Assembly (NCBI GenBank): GCA_015487825.1
Contig: WFOZ01000740.1
Location: 1-7,052 of the forward strand
Length of the DNA stretch: 7,052 nt
Source: Planctomycetaceae bacterium
Lineage (GTDB): Bacteria > Planctomycetota > Planctomycetia > Planctomycetales > Planctomycetaceae
Direction of reading: 5' to 3'
The notes below the pieces were generated by a model. That model did not search any database, was not told where the DNA came from, and was given only the letters and a program-made list of their open reading frames with translations. Shown in pieces: positions 1 through 6,900 of the stretch. The position numbers and the translations under genes were made by a program. How positions within the stretch are numbered: position 1 is the first letter of the stretch; every line of letters begins with the position of its first letter.

Positions 1-1101
1 AAAATCTCCCAATTGAAAAAACTGTATGGAAGACGAGTCAGGTAACTGATTGTTTTGGGCAGATTTGGAAAACGAGATCGAAACAGACTCCTGCTCAACA
101 GGCTTCAGTTTTTCATATTGATTTTGTAATGAATCTGAAAATTGGAATCTGATATACTCAAGCATATTTTTTGCAATTCGCCGTCGGTCGCTTTGCATCA
201 CATCTTCCGGCTTCAGAACATTAACCAGGATACGCACGTTGCGTGTGATCTGTTTCCACTGGATAGTTTCTTTTTTAGCATCCAGCAAAGCTATCGTTTT
301 TTCGATTAAGGTATCCGCATCAAGACGTGTCATTTTCTTAATGCTGGCAAGAAATGGCTCAATGATATGACGTGTTTCGGTCAGCGACTGCTTAATGGCA
401 ATATCCTTTTCCTGCGATTGAACCAATAACAATTCTGTCAAAAGAAACAGGTTTTCAGGAGCCAGTTGGTGGGCTTTCAAAAGCGTTTCAAAGGTGGTGT
501 GTTTCTCCTGCTGAGCGGGATCGTGTAACTGAGAACTCGCTTCGTACAACGAATAGAGAAGAGAGGGATCTTTGTTATCACGAGAAATCGCTTCGGTAAG
601 TTTTGAAACACGGATTTCATTTTGCTTTTTTATTCCAGCCAACCTGGCCGAGAATATGTAAGAAATTGCAGAATCAGGATCATTTTTTTGCAGCTGAGCA
701 ATCGCCTGCTCAGCCTGCTTACTTAACGCTACCAATTCATCCGGTGATAATTTTGAAGCTTCTGATTCAATTCGCATCAGGGTCGCGACAGATAAATTCT
801 GATACCCCAACGGTTCAGATGCTGCCATCAGGCTGATTTCTCCGAACTCGACAGCACTTTTCTCAAACTGCTCATTTTCCAGCAGCGCAATGCCCAGATT
901 TTTCTTTTTCCATAATTTTTCCAAGACATCTTCAGGAAACACAGCCTGCTTTGCATTGATATCCACGCCAGCCGGCGGTGGGTTGGTAAGCAATTTTTTT
1001 ACCAATGAAAAAAGTAGATAACCTGCAACCGAAACCACAATGAGAGTCACAACAACGGCAGTCGGATTTTTCCTGGAATCCTGAGACATATTATCATTCA
1101 T
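1..1101 (-). CDS. Membrane-anchored TPR-like protein, probable N-terminus of a CRTAC1/ASPIC-UnbV family protein (partial)
   Basis: The minus frame is open from ATG at 1101 to the window edge: 367 codons, C-terminus missing. Residues 1-13 are polar. Residues 14-34 form one hydrophobic segment (AVVVTLIVVSVAGYLLFSLV) followed by lysines, which suggests an N-terminal membrane anchor with the rest outside the cytoplasm. After a Pro-rich linker (41-44), residues 66-225 are helical with TPR-like spacing (NLGIALLENEQFEKSAVEF at 68-86, then LGYQNLSVATLMRI near 98-111). The last visible residues, FFQLGDF, resemble the lead-in to an FG-GAP/VCBS calcium-binding repeat. Planctomycete CRTAC1-like proteins have this order: anchor, TPR-like region, FG-GAP repeats, ASPIC/UnbV. 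The family name is inference because the diagnostic domains are off-window. No good Shine-Dalgarno precedes ATG 1101; ATG at 1089 (M5) is an alternative start. Confidence 0.75.
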   Translation of the reverse strand, partial: MNDNMSQDSRKNPTAVVVTLIVVSVAGYLLFSLVKKLLTNPPPAGVDINAKQAVFPEDVLEKLWKKKNLGIALLENEQFEKSAVEFGEISLMAASEPLGYQNLSVATLMRIESEASKLSPDELVALSKQAEQAIAQLQKNDPDSAISYIFSARLAGIKKQNEIRVSKLTEAISRDNKDPSLLYSLYEASSQLHDPAQQEKHTTFETLLKAHQLAPENLFLLTELLLVQSQEKDIAIKQSLTETRHIIEPFLASIKKMTRLDADTLIEKTIALLDAKKETIQWKQITRNVRILVNVLKPEDVMQSDRRRIAKNMLEYIRFQFSDSLQNQYEKLKPVEQESVSISFSKSAQNNQLPDSSSIQFFQLGDF

Positions 1102-1181
1102 TTTAATGAGACTGTTCTGAATTACCTGTCACCTATGGAATGGTCCTGAAATAACTTTCCTGTTTTTATTGAGTTCATTTT

Positions 1182-1247
1182 GTAGGGTGTGTCGTGACGC
1201 ACCTTTTTCATCACACGAACAACTTGGTGCGTCACGACGCACCCTAC
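1182..1247. repeat. Inverted pair of GTAG-headed REP-like palindromes (BIME/REPIN-like)
   Basis: The left arm (1182-1203) and right arm (1226-1247) are 22 bp reverse complements with one mismatch, separated by 22 bp. Each arm is itself a palindrome: the right arm holds GGTGCGTC-AC-GACGCACC, a perfect 8 bp stem; the left arm is the same with one G/T-type change. Each arm read inward starts with GTAG, the tetranucleotide typical of REP elements bound by RAYT (TnpA-REP) proteins. Two REPs in inverted orientation with a short spacer is the classic BIME/REPIN arrangement. Membership of a RAYT-mobilised family is inference; no RAYT gene is in the window. Confidence 0.75.
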
Positions 1248-1314
1248 GATAAACCGGGAACTTATTTCGGGACTATTCCTATGATGACTCGACATGAATT
1301 GGAGTGGCTGAATT

Positions 1315-1444
1315 TATTATTCGAACAAGGTAACTATTCTGCAATGTTTAGTTTTGCAGGAATTTATGTTGTCTGCAGGGTCCGCAATAGCGGTCCCTAC
1401 GATTGCGAGACAGCTCGCTGAGTAGTTACCGAACAGGAATAATA
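1315..1444. repeat. Imperfect inverted repeat with GGTAACTA-YTC modules
   Basis: The arm at 1315-1340 reads TATTATTC, six unrelated bases, then GGTAACTATTC. The reverse complement of 1420-1444 reads TATTATTC, six bases, then GGTAACTACTC. The 11 bp module differs by one transition between arms. A third direct copy, GTAACTATTCAGC, sits at 1513-1525. Modules at 1417-1429 (minus) and 1513-1525 (plus) each lead into a copy of the second palindrome family, so module plus hairpin looks like one repeated unit in divergent orientation. A further 5 bp hairpin, GCGAG-ACAG-CTCGC, lies at 1405-1418. Confidence 0.55.
1375..1400 (-). repeat. REP-like palindrome, family 2, copy 1
   Basis: Read on the minus strand this starts with GTAG and forms a hairpin: GGGACCGC, loop TATT, GCGGACCC, an 8 bp stem with one A/A mismatch, then TGC. 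It matches 1527-1552 at 21 of 26 positions in the same plus-strand orientation. The GTAG head plus imperfect palindrome is the REP layout. Confidence 0.65.
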
Positions 1445-1526
1445 GACAATAATCGGTTGATGCGAAATTAGACAGTATTTTATCGGGTAATACCTGCTCC
1501 ATAATAAACTTTGTAACTATTCAGCC

Positions 1527-1552
1527 GCAGGGTCCGCTATTGCGGCCCCTGT
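1527..1552. repeat. REP-like palindrome, family 2, copy 2
   Basis: The plus strand reads GCAGGGTCCGC, loop TATT, GCGGCCCCTGT, a hairpin with one T/C mismatch in the stem. It is 21/26 identical to 1375-1400, and the loop is inverted (TATT against AATA), so hairpin orientation is reversed between copies. The GTAG head is degenerate here (GCAG on plus, ACAG on minus), so this copy may be decayed. It is preceded at 1513-1525 by the GTAACTATTCAGC module. Confidence 0.6.
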
Positions 1553-1587
1553 AAGGTATCTAACCTGCAGGCTTCATATCAGCGCAT

Positions 1588-1622
1588 AAAAAAAGAACCA
1601 GGCAAGTAACGCCCGGCTCTTT
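1588..1622 (-). terminator. Rho-independent terminator of rpsD
   Basis: On the minus strand, 22 bases past the rpsD stop, AAAGAGCCGGGC pairs with GCCTGGTTCTTT around the 7 nt loop GTTACTT. The core 10 bp stem is complete if two G-U pairs are allowed, and A-U pairs extend it to 12. A run of T residues follows (1593 down to 1588). On the plus strand the two G-U pairs would become A-C mismatches, so it favours minus-strand transcripts. Confidence 0.9.
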
Positions 1623-1644
1623 GAATTTTTCTCTGTGTTCCTGA

Positions 1645-2253
1645 TTAGCGGCTCAGGAATGCCACAACCTGACCAACATCAACCGGCAGGCTGACATCAT
1701 CAAAAGTTGGTAATGAAGTGACAATTGCCTTGAGTTCTTTATCGTCAAAAGAAATCCACTCACAACCGGAAGCCTGATGGCTATCGACCACTTCGCGGTA
1801 CATCTTATGCAGGTTGGGACGATTTCTTAAAGTAACTACATCTCCAGGCTTGACCATAATAGATGGTTTATTGACGGTTCGTCCGTTTAGCTGGAAATGA
1901 GAATGGACAATTCCCTGCCGAGCCTGCGGGCGGGTTTTTGTAAAGCCGGCTCTGCGAACAACATTGTCGAGACGACGTTCGCAAAGAATGAGCAGGTTCT
2001 CTCCGGTGTTTCCTTTAAGCCGGCGACCTTCTTTGAAGTATTTGCGTAGTTGACGTTCGCGGAAGCCGTAATAGTACTTGATTTTCTGCTTTTCGGTCAG
2101 CGCTAGACCGTAGTTTGTTGGTTTCTTCCGCCGAGTGTGCATTCCCGGTGGAAAATCCCGCTTTTCAAAAGCTCGCAGTGCTCCCGCACTTTCAAAGACT
2201 GCCGCACCTAAACGCCGGTTAATACGGGCTTTCGCACCAGTATAATGCCCCAT
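1645..2253 (-). CDS. rpsD: 30S ribosomal protein S4 (uS4)
   Basis: This primary 16S rRNA-binding protein nucleates assembly of the 30S body; S4 proteins also act in translational fidelity and, in some bacteria, repress their own mRNA. The 202-residue length is normal for the family. The N-terminal S4 domain (about 1-92) includes NYGLALTEKQKIKYYYG (47-63) and the signature KGNTGENLL (80-88). The S4 RNA-binding fold (about 93-150) includes RRLDNVVRRAGF (93-104), LNGRTVNKPS and VKPGDVVTLR. No Cys cluster occurs at the N-terminus (only C91 and C164), so this is the zinc-free form. ATG at 2253 is set by a GAGGTG Shine-Dalgarno six bases upstream. The gene stands alone, away from rpsK/rpsM/rpoA, with its own terminator. 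Its leader carries a repeat-associated hairpin that could be regulatory, which is untested. Confidence 0.98.
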   Translation of the reverse strand: MGHYTGAKARINRRLGAAVFESAGALRAFEKRDFPPGMHTRRKKPTNYGLALTEKQKIKYYYGFRERQLRKYFKEGRRLKGNTGENLLILCERRLDNVVRRAGFTKTRPQARQGIVHSHFQLNGRTVNKPSIMVKPGDVVTLRNRPNLHKMYREVVDSHQASGCEWISFDDKELKAIVTSLPTFDDVSLPVDVGQVVAFLSR

Positions 2254-2259
2254 CAGTTA

Positions 2260-2265
2260 CACCTC
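2260..2265 (-). promoter_or_regulatory. Ribosome binding site of rpsD
   Basis: The minus strand reads GAGGTG followed by six bases (TAACTG) and the ATG at 2253. This is the only strong Shine-Dalgarno seen in front of a gene here, and it fixes the rpsD start. The preceding short frame opened by TTG at 2334 ends in GAG GTG TAA, so its last codons overlap this site. Confidence 0.85.
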
Positions 2266-2297
2266 GACTGAACTAACATAATGACCTCGTTGATAAA

Positions 2298-2335
2298 CCC
2301 GGTACGGCTGGTCTGTTTTGACAGCCGTAACCAAA
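2298..2335 (-). repeat. Dispersed 38 bp element, copy A, in the rpsD leader
   Basis: On the minus strand the element starts TTTGGTTACGGCTGTC and matches the plus strand at 3836-3873 at 31 of 38 positions without gaps; all seven differences are transitions. It folds into a hairpin, ACGGCTG with CAGCCGT (perfect 7 bp, 11 nt loop), extended by GGT/ACC across a one-base bulge. It ends 44 bases before the rpsD start codon, so it is probably transcribed as part of the leader. A role in S4 autoregulation is possible but is inference. Confidence 0.55.
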
Positions 2336-2543
2336 ATGAAATGTTAAAAAATTGCGCAAGTCGCAAATAAATTAACCGTTTGTAGTACACTTGCTGCTAT
2401 TCATAAACGGCGATTGATCCGATAAACGCAGAAAATCAGCGCAGAACCGTAAACCACCTTATGATTGTCAAAAGCAAACGAGAGTTATCCACGATCCGCT
2501 TTCAAGCGTCAACCGTCTGGCGGGAAGATTAGCAAAAAAGGCC

Positions 2544-3581
2544 TCAATTCTTTGCGAAAACTTGTGGAATTGTCAGGCGAGAATTCAAAATTACCTCCGG
2601 CAATGCGTATTCAATTGCACATCGAGGGATGTCCAGCCAATCCTTGTGAGAAACTTTGCAGTAGTTTCCATAAAAACTGAATGCGAAGCGATAACCGGCT
2701 TCTTTGAGGATTTGCTTTGTTCCGGAAGTAAACATATGAGCCTGGCCGACTGGATAACAAAAACTCAGTGGTGCCACGCCGAGTTTCTCTGTCAGCCGAT
2801 CTCTACAGCCGGTAATCTCCTCGCGCTGGCGGGCAGCGGAAAGCTGGGCAAGAATGGGGTGATTTACTGTATGGCCTCCAAATCTCATGGACGCCTGATG
2901 CATTTCCTGGATGATTTCCCAACTCATCCAGAGGTTTTCTGCCTGACTTTTCGTACAACGAGGTGCACCAGTGATTTGAGACAGATCGCTGAGGTAGATC
3001 TCGGTTTCGTTATCCTGGAGCGTCCAGTATTTTCTGACAGCTTGCCCAATTGCCTGTGTCGGATACCCTTGTGCAATTGGCAACGGTTTATCGAACCACT
3101 TTCCAGCCGGGATTATCGATACTTGAGCATTGCGGATCATCCAGGCGATTTCACTCCACCAGGCAACTCGCGGATTGTCGACGTAGCCGGATGCAATAAA
3201 AAAAAGAGCAGAAGCCCCACAGGCTTTCAATACGGGAAAGGCATGATCGTAGTTGTCCCGATAGCCATCATCAAAAGTGAGTAGAACATGTTTCCCCCGT
3301 GGAGCTTTCAAGACAGTTTCCAGATCGTCGGCACTGATCAGATCACAACTGGACTGGAAAGTTCGCACCTGTTTTTCGAGAGTTTCCTGAGACGCACTGA
3401 AAAGATTTCGATCAAATTCACACTCCAGCGGATCGCCAATTCGATGATAGTTCAGCACGAGCAGCCCCGACCAGCTATCCCAATGACGCAGCAGGCGGTT
3501 GGCTCCCGAATAATCGAGGATGCTGGCCAGAAAATGCTTTTTTCCGGATGGAAATAATCTTCGAATCAACTGCCTCTCCAT
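2544..3581 (-). CDS. Polysaccharide deacetylase (NodB homology / carbohydrate esterase 4 family)
   Basis: A metal-dependent deacetylase of N- or O-acetylated sugars in cell-surface polysaccharide or peptidoglycan; the substrate is not deducible. Of 345 residues, the N-terminal lead-in LLVLNYHRIGD (40-50) is typical of the family. Motif 1 is LLTFDDGYRDN (100-110), with D104 the expected catalytic base and D105 a metal ligand. Motif 2 is GGHTVNHP (235-242), with H237 and H241 as metal ligands. Motif 3 appears as SFCYPVG (273-279), the variant lacking the usual Arg. About 130 residues separate motifs 1 and 2, including WWSEIAWMI (141-149). No signal peptide or membrane helix is evident. ATG at 3581 is the first start after an in-frame stop 24 bases upstream, but its Shine-Dalgarno is poor. 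Neighbours give no pathway clue: no glycosyltransferases or exosortase genes are visible. Confidence 0.92.
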   Translation of the reverse strand: MERQLIRRLFPSGKKHFLASILDYSGANRLLRHWDSWSGLLVLNYHRIGDPLECEFDRNLFSASQETLEKQVRTFQSSCDLISADDLETVLKAPRGKHVLLTFDDGYRDNYDHAFPVLKACGASALFFIASGYVDNPRVAWWSEIAWMIRNAQVSIIPAGKWFDKPLPIAQGYPTQAIGQAVRKYWTLQDNETEIYLSDLSQITGAPRCTKSQAENLWMSWEIIQEMHQASMRFGGHTVNHPILAQLSAARQREEITGCRDRLTEKLGVAPLSFCYPVGQAHMFTSGTKQILKEAGYRFAFSFYGNYCKVSHKDWLDIPRCAIEYALPEVILNSRLTIPQVFAKN

Positions 3582-3791
3582 TATTGTAAAGAATATTACC
3601 GATTAAAGAGCTTTTTCTATGATGCTTTGCTTGAACATTTACTGTCGGATTTCAATTTATTGTGAGCGCCTTGCCGCTTAGTCCGTCCATTATTGAGTAT
3701 CAACAAGATGCGATAGTAATTGCTCGAACGATACTAATCAAAATATCAATGTCTACCCTGCACGGTCACGGACAATTTGTATTACTAACGG

Positions 3792-3822
3792 TAAAAGTTT
3801 GCGAACGGCTCGCAAACTTTTA
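3792..3822. terminator. Perfect 13 bp hairpin, possible bidirectional terminator
   Basis: TAAAAGTTTGCGA (3792-3804), loop ACGGC, then TCGCAAACTTTTA (3810-3822) is a perfect inverted repeat. The inner GTTTGCGA/TCGCAAAC stem is flanked by AAAA and TTTT on either strand, the form of a symmetrical terminator. It lies about 97 bases beyond the stop of the PSCyt1-type gene. The T-run is short, so termination strength is uncertain. Confidence 0.5.
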
Positions 3823-3835
3823 GAAAAAATATCAG

Positions 3836-3873
3836 TTTGGTTACGGCTATCAGAATGAACCAGCCGTGCTGGG
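3836..3873 (+). repeat. Dispersed 38 bp element, copy B
   Basis: The plus strand starts TTTGGTTACGGCTATC and matches the rpsD-leader copy (2298-2335, minus) at 31/38 positions, seven transitions and no gaps. Weaker similarity may continue past 3873 with small indels (AACCGCGAAGTC against AACGAGGTC). The first G of the stem partner is changed to A here, so the hairpin is ACGGCT/AGCCGT, one pair shorter than in copy A. It lies 47-84 bases beyond the stop of the convergently read PSCyt1-type gene. Confidence 0.55.
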
Positions 3874-3919
3874 CCATTCTTAACCGCGAAGTCGTCTACG
3901 TAAACGGACCGTACAAACT

Positions 3920-6900
3920 TTAGCGAATAAATACAAACTCTTTCACATTAAACATGACATGGCAAACATCACTCCAGATATCAATTTCATTTCGTCCGGT
4001 TTTTTGTTGCAATTCTACAAAGCCTGAAATCTGATCGATTTCTTTTGGTGTTGGTTTGCGGGAGAAGGCCTGCAGGTAAACCTGCTGAACTCTATTTTCG
4101 GTAGAGTTGTTTTCATTTTCGAGAATGGAGACCGCCCAGCGATGTGCCTGCTGTACGCCAAACTGATTATTCATCATTGTCAGCGCCTGGGCCGGGACGT
4201 TGGAAACGGATCGTTTTCCGGCTGTGGTCATCGGCAGGGGATAATCGAAAGCGAGAAACAATGGCGTCAGAAAATTACGTCTTACATTGATGTAAATACT
4301 TCTGCGGCCATCCCCATCGAGGGGGCCGGAGGTCGATGGTCGTCCGCGTCCCTGCATGAACGGCGTTAGATAAGGCGGAATCGAAGGGCCGTAGATTTTC
4401 GGATCGAGCCTGTCGGAAACCGTCAAAATGGCATCTCGGATCGCTTCTCCTTCAAGTCTGCGGATCGGCATGCGATGCCAAAGTCTGTTTTGAGGATCTT
4501 TTTCGATGGCATCTTCTCGCAAGTCACTGCTCATGCGATATGTCGATGTATTTACCAGTAAGCGATGCAGCCACTTAATGCTGCGATTGTGGCTGCGAAA
4601 TTCACTCGCCAGATAATCGAGCAGTTTTGGATGACTTGGCGGGATTCCCATCTTCCCAAAATCATCCGGTGTTGCCACCAATCCTCGCCCAAAATGATGC
4701 TCCCAGATTCGATTGACTATCACACGGTCGAATAACGGATTTTCGTTTGAAACAACGCTGCGAGCGACTTCAAGACGCCCGCTGGAAGATGGCGGAACCA
4801 GTTCTTTTTTTCCACCGAATATTTCCAGAAAACGTCGGGGGATTTCTTCAGCCGGTTTTTTGGAATTGCCTCGAATTAAATGTGGGGAATTGATCCCCGA
4901 TCCTTCCGTCGTCGCCAGTGCCAACTTCGGTTGACCAAGTTGCGATTCGAGTTCTTTCAATTTCAGGTAAAACTGATCAAGCCAATCTGGACGCTCCATC
5001 TCCATCACATTTTGTTTTGATTGTTTGAGCATCCAGTTGATCAAAATTCGCTGCTGATCATTGAGGGAAACTGATTCGCTTTTGCTATCGCGATATCGTT
5101 CGAGAACCTGTTGCAGTATCGTCTGGAAATTTTCCTTGAATGCGCTCGGAGAATTGATTTGTTCCTGTTCGAGCATTGCTACCAGGGCTGGAACAGGTTG
5201 TTCTGTTTGTAGCTGGTCAGACGAAAAACAAATCTGATCGATTTGCAGAAAGCCTTCTTCTTCATCAAAAATTTCGATATAAGCACGATGCCCTATCCAT
5301 TTCTGCACATTCTGACGCAGCCAGCGCGGTTGATCCGCTACAGGAATCTGCAAAGATAACCCTCCGTAAATCGGATCTTTGATGTGCTGAAATCCATCGA
5401 CAACCAGATTGATCTGCCCACTTTTCAATTGCCCGCGATGTCGCTTCAATGTCAGTCGATTGCCTGCTGAGCGACAAATATGGTAGTCGATGAAGGGCTT
5501 GTCGATTATAAATGTTGGCGAGCGGATTACGCCGTAGCTGCGACCACTTGCAGTGCCGGTATGTAAAGCACTGTTTCCATGCACCGCCAAAACCGGTTTC
5601 CAGGGATCGGGGCTGGTGATAATTGTTTCGTTTAAATTGGCTGGCTGTGTAAACGCCTGACCGTGCCTGCTCCAGCCTGCAGGAAAACTGTTTCCAAAAC
5701 TCGCATAAATAGTTGAGGCTGTTTCCGTCCTGCTCTGCTGTTGTTTTCGTGCCTGGATTTGAGCAAGAATCTGGTTCTTTGCAGTCAGGAATTTCTTCTT
5801 GTCGTTCAATAATCGAAGTTGTTTCCAGGCAGAGAGTGGATGTTCGAGTTGATTCAGTTCCGGGGCTTCCCAGTCGATTGTTGATTCATCCTGCTTCAGG
5901 TCATCCAGAAATTCCTGTAATTGCTGAGAACTGAACTCGACGAGCGCGGCTCGATGCTTCTTTTTCAATTCGTGAATTTGATGAATTGTTTCATTAAGCG
6001 GCTGCTGCCTGCGGATATCAATATAATGCCTGCGGGAACTTTCCATGATGCCGGAAAGAGCGTAATAATCCTTGATGGAGATAGGGTCGAATTTGTGGTC
6101 GTGACACCGCGCACAAGCGATTGAAGTTCCCAGAAACGCTTTTGAAAGAACATCGATCTGGTTATCAATTAAATCGCATTGCTCGGCTCGCACATCGACC
6201 GGTGAATGTTTCCCCTGTCCCATCCAGAAAAAACCGGTTGCCAATACCGATTCATTTTCATCAACGTCAACTCGATAGCGTGGCGTTTTCAACAAATCGC
6301 CTGCAATATGTTCAATCGCAAATTGATCAAAAGGAAGATCGTCGTTGAAGGCGCGAATGACATAGTCTCGGTAATGCGACGTGTGCGAAATTTCATAATC
6401 GAACTCATGCCCCAGCGTTTCCGCAAAACGAACCAGATCGAGCCAATGCCTTGCCCAGCGTTCTCCATAATGCGGGGAAGCCAGCAGGCGTTCAACAAGT
6501 TTTTCATAAGCATCAGGTGCAGAATCATTCAGAAATTGATTCAGCTGTTCCGGTGTGGGAGGCAAACCGATTAAATCAAAGTAAAGTCGGCGGGCCAAAA
6601 TTGCTCGACTTGTCTGTTGGGAGGGCGTTAACTTTGCTTCTTCCAACCGAGCCAGTATGAAAAAATCAACCGGTGAACGAGGCCAATCGGCGTGCTTCAC
6701 ATCAGGGATTGCCGGACGGGTGAGCGGTTGCAACGACCAATGATCGGTATCAAGCACAAACTTTTTTGACTGACTCGCTTGATGCAAGACATCGCTTTTC
6801 GGCCACGCGGCTCCATCCTGAATCCATTGAGTGATCGCTGCGATCTCTTCTTTCGCTAACTTCTTATCAGGAGGCATCTGATAGCCATCGGGATCGTAGT

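Larger units (their letters stand above)
1102..1644. other. Intergenic region rich in REP-like palindromes
   Basis: This 543 bp gap between the rpsD stop and the start of the left-hand gene holds no credible gene. It contains the rpsD terminator (1588-1622), one inverted pair of GTAG-tailed palindromes (1182-1247), two copies of a second palindrome (1375-1400, 1527-1552) and three copies of a GTAACTAYTCWGC module. Stretch 1102-1181 should contain the promoter of the left-hand gene, but no convincing -35/-10 pair is visible there. Short open frames crossing the region begin or end inside the palindromes and are not believable genes. Confidence 0.7.
2254..2543 (-). promoter_or_regulatory. rpsD upstream/leader region
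   Basis: These 290 bp separate the deacetylase stop from rpsD and should hold the rpsD promoter. A perfect TTGACA lies on the minus strand at 2471-2466, but no good -10 follows at 16-18 bp. A second weak option, TTGCGA then TAACAT about 14 bp later, is near 2367-2342. Neither is convincing. The proximal part holds the hairpin/repeat at 2298-2335. No terminator with a good T-run follows the deacetylase, only a short CGCTT/AAGCG hairpin near 2498-2509. Confidence 0.4.
3582..3919. other. Intergenic region between the PSCyt1-type gene and the deacetylase
   Basis: These 338 bp contain no believable gene. They hold a perfect 13 bp hairpin (3792-3822), copy B of the dispersed repeat (3836-3873) and an imperfect dyad, TAGTA...ACTA, at 3714-3736. 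The deacetylase promoter should lie between about 3600 and 3790 on the minus strand, but no convincing -35/-10 pair is visible. A DUF1501 gene, the frequent downstream partner of PSCyt1 genes, is absent. Confidence 0.6.

Noticed and set aside
603..836. Plus-strand frame of 77 codons
   Set aside because: Antisense to the partial minus-strand gene at 1-1101, whose frame is open for 367 codons with coherent helical sequence.
1317..1502. Minus-strand frame of 61 codons
   Set aside because: It consists mostly of the inverted repeat and the REP-like palindrome, so it is an accident of repeats.
1182..1552. CRISPR array
   Set aside because: Units are palindromic, of two different families, in mixed orientations and unevenly spaced, without regular spacers or cas genes.
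2466..2471. TTGACA on the minus strand as a firm rpsD promoter
   Set aside because: The -35 is perfect, but no acceptable -10 follows at the right distance, so it is noted only in the leader-region entry.
2465..2680. Plus-strand frame of 71 codons starting with TTG
   Set aside because: It overlaps the deacetylase 3' end in antisense and has no homology signal.
2562..3284. Plus-strand open frame of 240 codons
   Set aside because: It lies fully antisense to the deacetylase, whose motifs are clear; the translation shows no recognisable domain and no Shine-Dalgarno.
4142..6660. Numerous short frames on both strands inside the large gene
   Set aside because: All are shadows of the PSCyt1/DUF1549/DUF1553 reading frame.
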